Notes under the pieces: model-generated | The model's database searches: none | What the model was told of the DNA's origin: nothing | What the model saw: only the letters and a program-made list of their open reading frames with translations | Program-made: the position numbers and the translations under genes | Origin: Fen-1258 sp947085815 | GTDB lineage: Bacteria > Bacteroidota > Ignavibacteria > Ignavibacteriales > Melioribacteraceae | DNA length: 64,000 bases | Assembly (NCBI GenBank): GCA_947085815.1 | Contig: CAMTXU010000010.1 | Span: 1 to 64,000, forward strand | Reading direction: 5' to 3' | Shown: positions 41,707-49,436 of the stretch, in pieces | Layout of the letters: each line of letters opens with the position of its first letter | Numbering within the stretch: position 1 is the stretch's first letter

Positions 41707-42500
41707 TATTTTACCCATACCTTCCAGGGAGCTTTTCCGCTTTGCCATAATTCATTAAGTTGTTCATATTCCCTCATAGTATCCATGCACTGCCAGAATC
41801 CATCATGTTTATAACCTACAAGTTGCTTATCGCGTGCTAATGCAGAAAGAGGTTCTTTCTCTAAACTCAAGCTATCATCAGGCCACAGGTAATCCCAAAT
41901 ACGTTTAGCATCAAACATCATAAAGCCTCCGTTAATCCATCCTTCGCTAACATTCGGTTTTTCGTTGAAACTTGTTATAAGCGAATCTTCCAATATTAAT
42001 TCACCAAAACGGCTTGATGGTCTAGCGCCTGTAATTGTTCCTATTTTACCGCTGGCTTTATGAAACTCCATCAATTTCTGTATATCAACATTGGCAACAC
42101 CATCGCCATAGGTGAGGGCAAAGTTGCCGTCTCCTTCAAGATACTTACGCATTTTCCATACACGTGCACCCGTCATTGCTTTCTCACCGGTTTCGGCAAG
42201 TGTTACTTTCCAATCCCGCTCAATCACTTCATCGTGAAAAGTGTATGTATCACTTCCGTTAAATTCGATTGTAACATCCTGGGTCATTGCCTTATAGTTA
42301 AGGAAAAATTCTTTAATCTTCCAGCCTTTGTAACCAAGTGCAAGAACAAATTCGTTAACTCCATAGTGGCTGTAGATTTTCATGATATGCCACAGAATCG
42401 GCATATTGCCAATCGGCAGCATTGGTTTTGGCACCAGCTCGGATACATCTCGTATCCGGGTTCCGCTGCCACCGCAAAGAATTGCTACTTTAGTACTCAT
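41706..42500 (-). CDS. rfbF: Glucose-1-phosphate cytidylyltransferase
   Basis: Makes CDP-glucose from CTP and glucose-1-phosphate. 264 residues; nucleotidyltransferase signature LCGGSGTRIRDVSELVPKPM at the N-terminus, the metal site in LTYGDGVANVD, SFNEKPNVSEGWINGGFM, and the ending DGFWQCMDTMREYEQLN. Matches RfbF in length and motifs. First enzyme gene of the leftward operon after the barrel gene, 55 bases downstream. Confidence 0.95.
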   Translation of the reverse strand: MSTKVAILCGGSGTRIRDVSELVPKPMLPIGNMPILWHIMKIYSHYGVNEFVLALGYKGWKIKEFFLNYKAMTQDVTIEFNGSDTYTFHDEVIERDWKVTLAETGEKAMTGARVWKMRKYLEGDGNFALTYGDGVANVDIQKLMEFHKASGKIGTITGARPSSRFGELILEDSLITSFNEKPNVSEGWINGGFMMFDAKRIWDYLWPDDSLSLEKEPLSALARDKQLVGYKHDGFWQCMDTMREYEQLNELWQSGKAPWKVWVK

Positions 42501-42555
42501 TATTTTTTCCTAGTAAAGTTTTTATGATAATTGAATTAATTGTAAATAAAGTTTT

Positions 42556-43641
42556 CTAAAACGCTACAGTCATGTTGATTCCAAAAGCAGAATATGAATA
42601 GTATGGCTTTTTAAAGTATTCGGCATTCAACCGAATTGTAACGGGGTCGAGTATATCTGTAATAATAGAAACTTCATACTGAGTAGGAAGAATTCCATCA
42701 AGTTCGTAATAAAGATCATAATCAATAGGTGCAGGAGTAGTTCCCGTAGAAGGAGAATACTTTTGAAGTCCTGTTGATGAAAATGGAACTGTTGCCTTTG
42801 CATAAATTGCAAGGTTGGTCATAATTCCCCATTGAATAACACCAATAGCTAAGTGCCCTTGTTCCTTCATCGGGGTGAAATATGGATTGTAAAAGTAGGA
42901 ATACTCATAAGTAGTTTGCCGGGTCATCGGATCAAATCCTAAACGAACAGAATTTGTAAGTTTCCAATTATTGAATAAGCTGTTAGAATAGGCGTAAGCA
43001 TATCCAAGAGCTACCCAAGGATTTGAAAAAGGATGATAAAGCAGAGCAGCATAAGCATTAGTTTTTTCATTAGAATCGGAATAGTATTGCCGTGTGTATT
43101 TACCGGTAACGGTAAACATTTTTTGAATGTCAAACTCAATGGAACCGGAAAAATCATTTGAAGAAATTTGCCGGTCAATAGCGGTTGCAGTATTTGTCTC
43201 ACGGTTTCTACCTGCTTCACCATGTAAAGTAATTACAACCGATGGTCCATCAAAGGAATAGAATAAAGGTTGAGAGAAGTGTATTCCAAAATGATAGTCA
43301 CCCATAAGAGAACCATCGGGATACATATTGATTTTTCCACCAGCCGCAAAATCAAGCCGCCATTGTCTAATACTTGTTACAAAAATATTTTCAAAGGAAT
43401 GAATACCCGTTCGAATGCGCGGGAGACCAACAAATTCTTCTTGATCGGTGAATTGATAGCGGTATGAACTATGAAGTTTCCATGTTTCACTAATTGGTAA
43501 CACCAAATTTAATGACTGCTTATTTGTTTGAGCTGGAATTTCATCGGTCAGCCATTTAGATTCAACACTCACAGTTTGTGCACTAAGTTTACAAGTTGCA
43601 AGTACAAGGAAAAGAGTTATAAAAAGTAAATTGTTTTTCAT
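42556..43641 (-). CDS. Outer-membrane beta-barrel protein of the polysaccharide operon
   Basis: Exported protein of 361 residues. Signal peptide 1-21 (KLSAQ). The rest alternates amphipathic strands rich in Tyr, Phe and Trp with charged turns, about 14-18 strands, ending FGINMTVAF with C-terminal Phe, the Bam recognition pattern. It opens the nine-gene leftward operon. With the TPR protein and GT2 synthase it would form the exit pore, as AlgE or the barrel part of BcsC/PgaA. Family not recognised by name; alternatively it belongs to unrelated porin-like proteins. Confidence 0.82.
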   Translation of the reverse strand: MKNNLLFITLFLVLATCKLSAQTVSVESKWLTDEIPAQTNKQSLNLVLPISETWKLHSSYRYQFTDQEEFVGLPRIRTGIHSFENIFVTSIRQWRLDFAAGGKINMYPDGSLMGDYHFGIHFSQPLFYSFDGPSVVITLHGEAGRNRETNTATAIDRQISSNDFSGSIEFDIQKMFTVTGKYTRQYYSDSNEKTNAYAALLYHPFSNPWVALGYAYAYSNSLFNNWKLTNSVRLGFDPMTRQTTYEYSYFYNPYFTPMKEQGHLAIGVIQWGIMTNLAIYAKATVPFSSTGLQKYSPSTGTTPAPIDYDLYYELDGILPTQYEVSIITDILDPVTIRLNAEYFKKPYYSYSAFGINMTVAF

Positions 43642-43953
43642 TTTTTCGGTTACTTATATATTGATTAATTGTTGAGAATTTATGAGTTCAGCCCGAAGTA
43701 TCACAACCATCGAGCCAAACTATAAAACCGCGTTTGCTCCCTATTTACTTTGATTAGTTCATTAAAAAAAAGACACGAGCCATTTCTCGACAATTACAGC
43801 AGACCAATTCGACAATTCTGTCGAAGATTTCTCAGAATAAGAAAGATAAAAATTGCTTATCGAGCTGTAGCTAACAGTGTAAGCATTCAAAAATAGAACG
43901 CAGATAAACACGGATAGAACAGATTCACGCGGATAATTTTTGGAGTTTTTAGA

Positions 43954-44136
43954 GATGCCCTTAAGTTGAATGTTTTGCATCGTTGCATTAGCAAACTCTC
44001 TTCCTCTTAATACTGAGTTCTGCAAAGCATGAATGAAGACATAAGTGGCAGAATGTAAAAACAAACGAAATTGATTTGCTTCAAAACTAATGCAAGATGT
44101 TCTGTCAGACTTAAATACCCTCAACTTATTCGGATT
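43954..44136 (-). pseudogene. IS1380-family transposase C-terminal remnant
   Basis: On the minus strand the frame encodes KSDRTSCISFEANQFRLFLH, SATYVFIHAL, LRGREFANATMQNIQLKG. This fits the conserved C-terminal part of IS1380-type transposases (DRTSCHRFxANQFRLLLH..AYxLLxxLR..L.GTEFANAQ...IRLKL). The rest of the transposase is missing, and the frame runs into a dispersed repeat, so it is a decayed fragment. It borders the inserted operon. Confidence 0.7.
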
Positions 44137-44219
44137 GTGGAGATGAATCCAACTGACGAATATTAGCCAGACATTGATTTTCCACTCTTCACAAAGATGA
44201 ATATTCAAGAAAATTTCAA

Positions 44220-44235
44220 TGGCACAGCAATTGAA
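44220..44235 (+). promoter_or_regulatory. Sigma-54-like promoter before fliL
   Basis: TGGCACAGCAATTGAA: perfect -24 box TGGCAC, GG-N10 spacing, -12 TTGA in place of TTGC. Predicted start near 44246, only four bases before the fliL ATG at 44250. Confidence 0.55.
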
Positions 44236-44249
44236 ATTTATCTGTCACT

Positions 44250-44807
44250 ATGGAAAAGATAAAAGAAGAAACACCCGAAACCAAAGTCGAAGAGACTTCC
44301 GTACCCCCGGAAAAGGGACGAGGACTTAACCTCAAAGTATTATTGTTCGGAATACCCATCTTTATTGTTCAGCTGATCGTTGTCTATTTTGTAACGGCGA
44401 ATGTTTTACTGGATAAAATTCAGACCGGACATACTCCAGCCGAACCGGTTAATTCAGAAGTTAAAAAAGAGGAAGAGCATCCCAAAGCAGCATCAAATGA
44501 GCTCGGAAAATTTGTGTATATGGTTGAAGACGTGGTTATAAACCCCGCAAATTCCGAGGGTAAAAGATTACTCCTGTCCTCGCTCGGATTTGATATTTCA
44601 ACCGAGCAGGAACATCAAGAACTTAAATCGAAAGAATTTCTCCTTAAGGACGCTGTAATTTCAATCATGAGCAGCAAGGATGTAGCACGGTTAAGTAATA
44701 TCGTGTACCGGGATACGCTCAGAACAGAAATTATTAAACGTATTTCGGTATTGATGCCGAAAGTGAAAGTAAACACTATTTATTTCAGTAAATATATTCT
44801 ACAATAG
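44250..44807 (+). CDS. fliL: Flagellar basal body-associated protein FliL
   Basis: Single-pass inner-membrane protein near the stator, 185 residues. Charged N-terminus, membrane helix about 28-51, linker, and the periplasmic FliL domain (KFVYMVEDVVINPANSEG, LLSSLGFDISTEQEHQEL, LKDAVISIMSSKDVARL). No ribosome site is seen before the ATG, and a sigma-54-like box ends 15 bases upstream, so the message may be nearly leaderless. First gene of the fliL-flhG operon. Confidence 0.93.
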   Translation: MEKIKEETPETKVEETSVPPEKGRGLNLKVLLFGIPIFIVQLIVVYFVTANVLLDKIQTGHTPAEPVNSEVKKEEEHPKAASNELGKFVYMVEDVVINPANSEGKRLLLSSLGFDISTEQEHQELKSKEFLLKDAVISIMSSKDVARLSNIVYRDTLRTEIIKRISVLMPKVKVNTIYFSKYILQ

Positions 44808-44809
44808 CT

Positions 44810-45796
44810 ATGCCTGAAATACTATCACAACAAGAGATCGACCAGCTTCTTAATAATATTAAGAGCGGAACGGATCAGAAAATTGAAACCAGCCACGAAA
44901 GGGAAGCGATTCTTTTCGATTTCCGCTTGCCCAATAGAATTTCTAAGAATCAACTTAGAATTCTACGCAGCTTTTTCGAAAATTTTGCCGAGAGTTTCAG
45001 TTCATTCCTTGTAACAAAACTTCAGACGGTTGTAAATATTAATGTAACCTCTGTAGATCAAATTTATTATTCGGAGTATGTTCTTTCGGTTGGCAACCCT
45101 GCTTGTCTCTTTACTTTCGATATAAGAAATACCGACGTAAGGGGAATTCTTGAACTTAATAATGATCTTGCACTTACTCTGGTTGACAAACTTCTTGGCG
45201 GAAACGGACTTGGAACAAAACAAACAAAAGTTATAACTCCAATTGAGCAAAGAGTACTGCGCGTAGTTGTTGAAAGAATTATGCAGGATTTACGTAAAGC
45301 ATGGCAAACGGTGGATAATTTCGAATTTAATCTAGATCGTTTTGAACCCGATATAGATTTTGCTCAGATAACGTCTCAAAGCGAATCGGTACTTCTCATA
45401 TCGTTCGAAATTTTGATTGGCGAGCAATCTTATTTGATGAATATCTGTTTTGCAACATTTGCATTCGACAACATACTTGCGAAATTATCCACAACAAAAC
45501 TTTCATCAATCAGGGCAACAAAATATTTCGGTGTTACCGCAAAAGAAGTAGTCCAGAATCATCTTTCAAAAACACTGCTTCCTCTTAATGTTGAATTTGG
45601 AAAGACGAAACTCTCGATAAAAGAATTAATGGAAATGCAGGTTGGCGATATTGTCCGCCTTGAAACAAAAGTATCCGATGACCAACAAGTTCGAACAGGC
45701 AGCAAGGTTTTATTTTCCGGTAGAATCGGGACTCTAAATAATCACAAAGCAATAAGGATTACTAAGAAAGTAATCGATGAACCAAAATCTCTCTGA
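44810..45796 (+). CDS. fliM: Flagellar switch protein FliM
   Basis: C-ring protein that binds CheY-P and sets rotation direction. 328 residues: N-terminal CheY-docking peptide ILSQQEIDQLLNNI, CheC-like middle domain (GNPACLFTFDIRNTDVRGILEL, LVDKLLGGNG), and the C-terminal SpoA domain (ELMEMQVGDIVRLETKVSD). Two bases after fliL; its end overlaps fliN by 20 bases. Confidence 0.96.
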   Translation: MPEILSQQEIDQLLNNIKSGTDQKIETSHEREAILFDFRLPNRISKNQLRILRSFFENFAESFSSFLVTKLQTVVNINVTSVDQIYYSEYVLSVGNPACLFTFDIRNTDVRGILELNNDLALTLVDKLLGGNGLGTKQTKVITPIEQRVLRVVVERIMQDLRKAWQTVDNFEFNLDRFEPDIDFAQITSQSESVLLISFEILIGEQSYLMNICFATFAFDNILAKLSTTKLSSIRATKYFGVTAKEVVQNHLSKTLLPLNVEFGKTKLSIKELMEMQVGDIVRLETKVSDDQQVRTGSKVLFSGRIGTLNNHKAIRITKKVIDEPKSL

Positions 45797-46199
45797 GGAA
45801 TTCATGGATAACATAACAAACGAACCTACTGAATTTACGGAACCAGTCAATAATCAAGGTCCATCATCATCTTCGATAAGCAGCTCGCTGGCACAGTTCG
45901 AAGAATTTGACGACTCGACCAGAACAATTCCGGGCTCTAACGAAAAACTACATTTTCTAAGAGATCTGCCGATGAACATTTATATCGAACTCGGAAGAAC
46001 TCAGATGCAGATCAAAGACATTCTGGAATTGGAACGTGGTTATGTAATTGAACTTGATAAACTTGCAAGCGAACCAGTTGATGTTTTTGTGAATAATAAA
46101 AAAATTGCTGAGGGTGAAGTAGTTGTAATTGACAAACATTTTGGAATAAGAATTACAACTCTTGTTGATCCGGCAAATAGAATAAAGGAAATTAACTGA
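45777..46199 (+). CDS. fliN: Flagellar switch protein FliN
   Basis: C-ring base protein of 140 residues. Acidic, Ser-rich N-terminus (about 1-60), then the SpoA domain: LRDLPMNIYIELGRTQMQIK, LELERGYVIELDKLASEPVDV, NKKIAEGEVVVIDKHFGIRIT. The ATG at 45777 overlaps fliM; ATG 45804 is a possible shorter start. Overlaps fliO at TGATG. Confidence 0.95.
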   Translation: MNQNLSEEFMDNITNEPTEFTEPVNNQGPSSSSISSSLAQFEEFDDSTRTIPGSNEKLHFLRDLPMNIYIELGRTQMQIKDILELERGYVIELDKLASEPVDVFVNNKKIAEGEVVVIDKHFGIRITTLVDPANRIKEIN

Positions 46200-46540
46200 T
46201 GACATTTGTAGACATTCTAAAGTCGTTCATTCCGCTTATCCTAATTTTTGGTCTCCTCTTCGGTGTTTTAATGCTTGTGAGAAAGTATTCATTCTCGCTT
46301 GGCGGAAAGAAACTTCGTTCCGTAAATGTTGATGTTGTGCATAACCAACTGATTCTTCCCAAAAAATATTTATCTCTCATCCGCGTTCAGGATAAACTGC
46401 TTGTCCTTGGAATAAGCGAAAACAGTATCACCTTATTAAAAGAATTGGATTACGACCCTTCACAAGATTCCGAAACATTCGCGGAAAATACAAAGCCAAA
46501 TTTTGTCGATATCCTTAAGCAGAATTTGGGTATGAAATGA
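46199..46540 (+). CDS. fliO: Flagellar export apparatus protein FliO
   Basis: Short membrane chaperone of FliP assembly, 113 residues. Membrane helix about 9-27, then a small cytoplasmic domain with RSVNVDVVHNQLILPKKYLSL and VQDKLLVLGISENSITLL, the FliO pattern. Overlaps both fliN (TGATG) and fliP (ATGA). Confidence 0.87.
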   Translation: MTFVDILKSFIPLILIFGLLFGVLMLVRKYSFSLGGKKLRSVNVDVVHNQLILPKKYLSLIRVQDKLLVLGISENSITLLKELDYDPSQDSETFAENTKPNFVDILKQNLGMK

Positions 46541-47298
46541 ACAAGAAATTATTCCTTGTAATTCTAACGGCTACTTTCCTTTTTTTTTGTACCGAATCAT
46601 TCTCTCAACAGAAAGCAACATCAATTCCATTTCCCAAAATAAGTTTGGATGTAGGTACGGCGCAGACAGGAAATGACGTTTCTGTTACGCTTCAAATTCT
46701 TTTGCTTATGACGGTGCTCTCTTTGGCGCCTTCTTTAGTTATTATGACTACAGCTTATCTAAGAATCATAATTGTTTTTCATTTTTTAAAGAATGCGCTC
46801 GGAACGCAACAAATGCCGCCGTCTCAACTCCTGGCTGGAGTAGCACTATTTATTACTTTTTTTATTATGGCGCCTACATGGAATAAAGTGAATGACGACG
46901 CTCTTAAACCGCTGATGGCAAATCAGATTAATGTGGAAGAGGCTTACAATAAAGGAATAGAACCTATTCGTCAATTCATGTTTAAGCAGACTCGCGATGA
47001 GGATTTGGAATTGTTTATAGGACTTTCAAATCAAGCGAGACCGGCAAACAGAAGCGAAATTTCAACTTATATTTTGATTCCATCGTTTGTACTCAGCGAA
47101 CTGCGCGCCGGTTTTATAATGGGATTCTTCCTTTTCATTCCATTTATTATGGTGGATATGATTATATCGAGCATACTAATGGCAATGGGAATGATGATGA
47201 TGCCCCCCATGATGATCTCACTTCCATTTAAAATTTTATTGTTCATTCTTGTTGATGGGTGGAATTTAATAGTTGGTTCTTTAGTAAGGAGTTTTTAA
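46537..47298 (+). CDS. fliP: Flagellar export gate protein FliP
   Basis: Core of the export gate, 253 residues. Cleavable N-terminal signal (about 1-23), then LLLMTVLSLAPSLVIMTTAYLR, FHFLKNALGTQQMPPSQLL, and the C-terminal helices with GFFLFIPFIMVDMIISSILMAMGMMM, near invariant in FliP. Start overlaps fliO at ATGA. Confidence 0.97.
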   Translation: MNKKLFLVILTATFLFFCTESFSQQKATSIPFPKISLDVGTAQTGNDVSVTLQILLLMTVLSLAPSLVIMTTAYLRIIIVFHFLKNALGTQQMPPSQLLAGVALFITFFIMAPTWNKVNDDALKPLMANQINVEEAYNKGIEPIRQFMFKQTRDEDLELFIGLSNQARPANRSEISTYILIPSFVLSELRAGFIMGFFLFIPFIMVDMIISSILMAMGMMMMPPMMISLPFKILLFILVDGWNLIVGSLVRSF

Positions 47299-47301
47299 TA
47301 A

Positions 47302-47571
47302 ATGACAGAAGAACTCATCATCGAAGTATTGAAAGAAGTATTCTGGACTACATTTTTAGTTCTTCTTCCCGTTCTTGGCGTAGCTCTCATTGTCGGAATA
47401 TTTGTATCTGTCTTTCAAGCGGCGACATCAATACAAGAGATGACGCTGACTTTTGTGCCTAAATTAATTGCCTCTGCTTTAGTGATTATATTTATGCTGC
47501 CGTGGATGATTGATAAAATGGTTGCCATCACTATTAAAATGTTCACAATGTTTCAACATGTACTGCGATGA
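47302..47571 (+). CDS. fliQ: Flagellar export gate protein FliQ
   Basis: Two-helix gate subunit of 89 residues. Membrane helices about 16-36 and 51-76 joined by SVFQAATSIQEMTLTFVPKL, the FliQ signature. Three bases after fliP, overlapping fliR at ATGA. Confidence 0.96.
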   Translation: MTEELIIEVLKEVFWTTFLVLLPVLGVALIVGIFVSVFQAATSIQEMTLTFVPKLIASALVIIFMLPWMIDKMVAITIKMFTMFQHVLR

Positions 47572-48344
47572 CAGAGATACTGGTAGGCGATTTTGTAATT
47601 GTGTTAATGATTTTTCTGCGTATCATCTCGATGATAGTGACGGCTCCGGTTCTTTCGCACAGCGCGTTTCCGGTTTTGGCGAAAATATTTATTTCAATGG
47701 TGCTGGCTTACATAGTTTTTTTAACAATTGATAAAAGTAATATTGTAATTGAACCAAATCTCGTTTCAATTACGCTCAACGGAATTAGAGAAATACTTAC
47801 CGGCTTTATAATGGGTTATATGCTCAATTTTATCTTTTATGGAATTTCTTTTGCCGGTACTTTAATTGGTTTTGATATGGGATTAATGATGGCGGAGGTA
47901 ATGAACCCCATGCAGGAGATAAGTAACAATGTGGTTGGAGAAGTAATTTATTTTGTCTCTATGATGATCTTTTTGCTTATCAATGGGCATCACTATATAA
48001 TTGGCGCGGTTGTAGCTTCATTTGATGTAATTCCAATCGCAAAATTTTCTTTTACTCAGCCCGTGTTGCAAATGATTGTTAAATATTCCTTCGCGGTTTT
48101 CACTATAGCCTTAAAAATAGCTGCGCCTGTTCTTGTCTCATTTTTCTTAATCCATATTGCAGAAGGTATTATTGCCCGTGTAATCCCGAATATTCAAGTG
48201 TTTTTTATAACTCAACCGGCAAAAATTGCAATTGGCTTTCTCTTTCTTGCGGCTTTAGCACCGGTCTATGTTTTTGCAATTAAAAATTTGCTTCAAAATT
48301 ATGAATCGCAACTCACAGAAATTATTAGAACAATGGGCGTTTAA
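47568..48344 (+). CDS. fliR: Flagellar export gate protein FliR
   Basis: Gate subunit of 258 residues with about six membrane helices. Conserved parts: FLRIISMIVTAPVLSHSAFP at the N-terminus, GYMLNFIFYGISFAGTLIGF with the GLMMAEVMNP turn, and a C-terminal IAIGFLFLAALAPVYVF. ATG overlaps the fliQ stop; flhB follows two bases later. Confidence 0.96.
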   Translation: MTEILVGDFVIVLMIFLRIISMIVTAPVLSHSAFPVLAKIFISMVLAYIVFLTIDKSNIVIEPNLVSITLNGIREILTGFIMGYMLNFIFYGISFAGTLIGFDMGLMMAEVMNPMQEISNNVVGEVIYFVSMMIFLLINGHHYIIGAVVASFDVIPIAKFSFTQPVLQMIVKYSFAVFTIALKIAAPVLVSFFLIHIAEGIIARVIPNIQVFFITQPAKIAIGFLFLAALAPVYVFAIKNLLQNYESQLTEIIRTMGV

Positions 48345-48346
48345 GA

Positions 48347-49432
48347 ATGGCTGAGAAAGACGGACAAGAAAAGAGTGAGCAGCCTACCGGTAAAAAGCTT
48401 GACGATGCCAGAGACAAAGGTCAAGTTGCAAAAAGTATGGAGATAAATTCGCTGGCTGTTTTTGGCAGCGGATTAGTAATGCTCTATCTCACCAAAGGAT
48501 TTCTTGGCGAAAAAATCTCTGACTTTACGATTGAGATATTCGGATCGCTCGAAAAATTTGAACTAAATAAAGCTATCTTACAGACATACATGTTTAAGTG
48601 GGCTCTTTTCTTCTTAACGCTTCTCGCGCCGGTTTTGATCGGAATTATGGTTGTCGCTCTTGCCGCCAATATTGCTCAAGTCGGATTCAAATTTAAGACA
48701 AAAGTTTTTAAGCCCTCTTTTAGCCGCTTCAATCCAATTGCCGGTATAAAAAGGATTTTCTTCTCTCAGAGCTCATTTGTTGAAATCGCTAAATCGGTTG
48801 CTAAATTATTAATTATAGGGTTGTTCACATATTTCATCATTTCAAAATTAATTCAAGATACAACTCTTCTTATAGAATTAAGTGTTGAAGAAATTGTTAA
48901 GTTCATGCTGGACGCAGCTTTTTCTCTTATCTGGAAAATCGTGCTCTTCTATGTGGCAATTGCAGCCATTGACTTTGTTTTTCAGAAGTTCAAATTCAAG
49001 AAAGAAATGATGATGTCGAAGCAGGAAGTTAAGGAAGAATATAAGCAGAGCGAAGGCGATCCAAACATCAAATCCAGAATACGTAAGCAGATGTTATCTA
49101 TGGCGCGTAAAAGAATGATGAAAGATGTTCCGACTGCAGATGTTGTAGTGACAAACCCTACTCACTTTGCAATTGCCATTAAATACGATTTGAATAAAGA
49201 CAACGCACCTAAAGTTGTTGCAAAAGGAATGGACGAATTGGCACAGCGAATCAAAAAAATTGCAACCGAAAATAACGTTCCTCTTCATGAAGACAAAGAA
49301 CTTGCAAGAGCGCTTTATAAATCTGTTGAAGTCGGCGAGGAAATCCCGACAAAATTATTCAAAGCAGTCGCTCAAATTCTCGCATACATTTTTCAGATGA
49401 AAAGGCTGAAAAAGAAAAGGAGCATAGTGTAA
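48347..49432 (+). CDS. flhB: Flagellar export specificity switch protein FlhB
   Basis: 361 residues. N-terminal EKSEQPTGKKLDDARDKGQVAKS, four membrane helices, cytoplasmic linker MMMSKQEVKEEYKQSEGDP, and the autocleavage site Asn270-Pro-Thr-His (VVTNPTHFAIAIKYD), which allows the switch from hook to filament export with FliK. Standard length. Confidence 0.97.
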   Translation: MAEKDGQEKSEQPTGKKLDDARDKGQVAKSMEINSLAVFGSGLVMLYLTKGFLGEKISDFTIEIFGSLEKFELNKAILQTYMFKWALFFLTLLAPVLIGIMVVALAANIAQVGFKFKTKVFKPSFSRFNPIAGIKRIFFSQSSFVEIAKSVAKLLIIGLFTYFIISKLIQDTTLLIELSVEEIVKFMLDAAFSLIWKIVLFYVAIAAIDFVFQKFKFKKEMMMSKQEVKEEYKQSEGDPNIKSRIRKQMLSMARKRMMKDVPTADVVVTNPTHFAIAIKYDLNKDNAPKVVAKGMDELAQRIKKIATENNVPLHEDKELARALYKSVEVGEEIPTKLFKAVAQILAYIFQMKRLKKKRSIV

Positions 49433-49436
49433 GGTG

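Larger units (their letters stand above)
43642..44249. other. Divergent spacer with IS relic and repeat
   Basis: 608 bases between the leftward operon and fliL. Contains the IS1380-like remnant (43954-44136), a dispersed word AACGCAGATAAACACGGAT at about 43899 with a partner GATTCACGCGGAT, and the fliL sigma-54 site at 44220. The region 43642-43760 must hold the leftward promoter, which I could not define. Confidence 0.5.

Noticed and set aside
42060..42527. 155-codon plus-strand frame
   Set aside because: Antisense to rfbF, whose motifs are complete; no family pattern in the antisense product.
43762..44208. 148-codon minus-strand frame as a gene
   Set aside because: Only its middle matches a transposase tail; the start is arbitrary and the end runs through a dispersed repeat. 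Recorded as a remnant instead.
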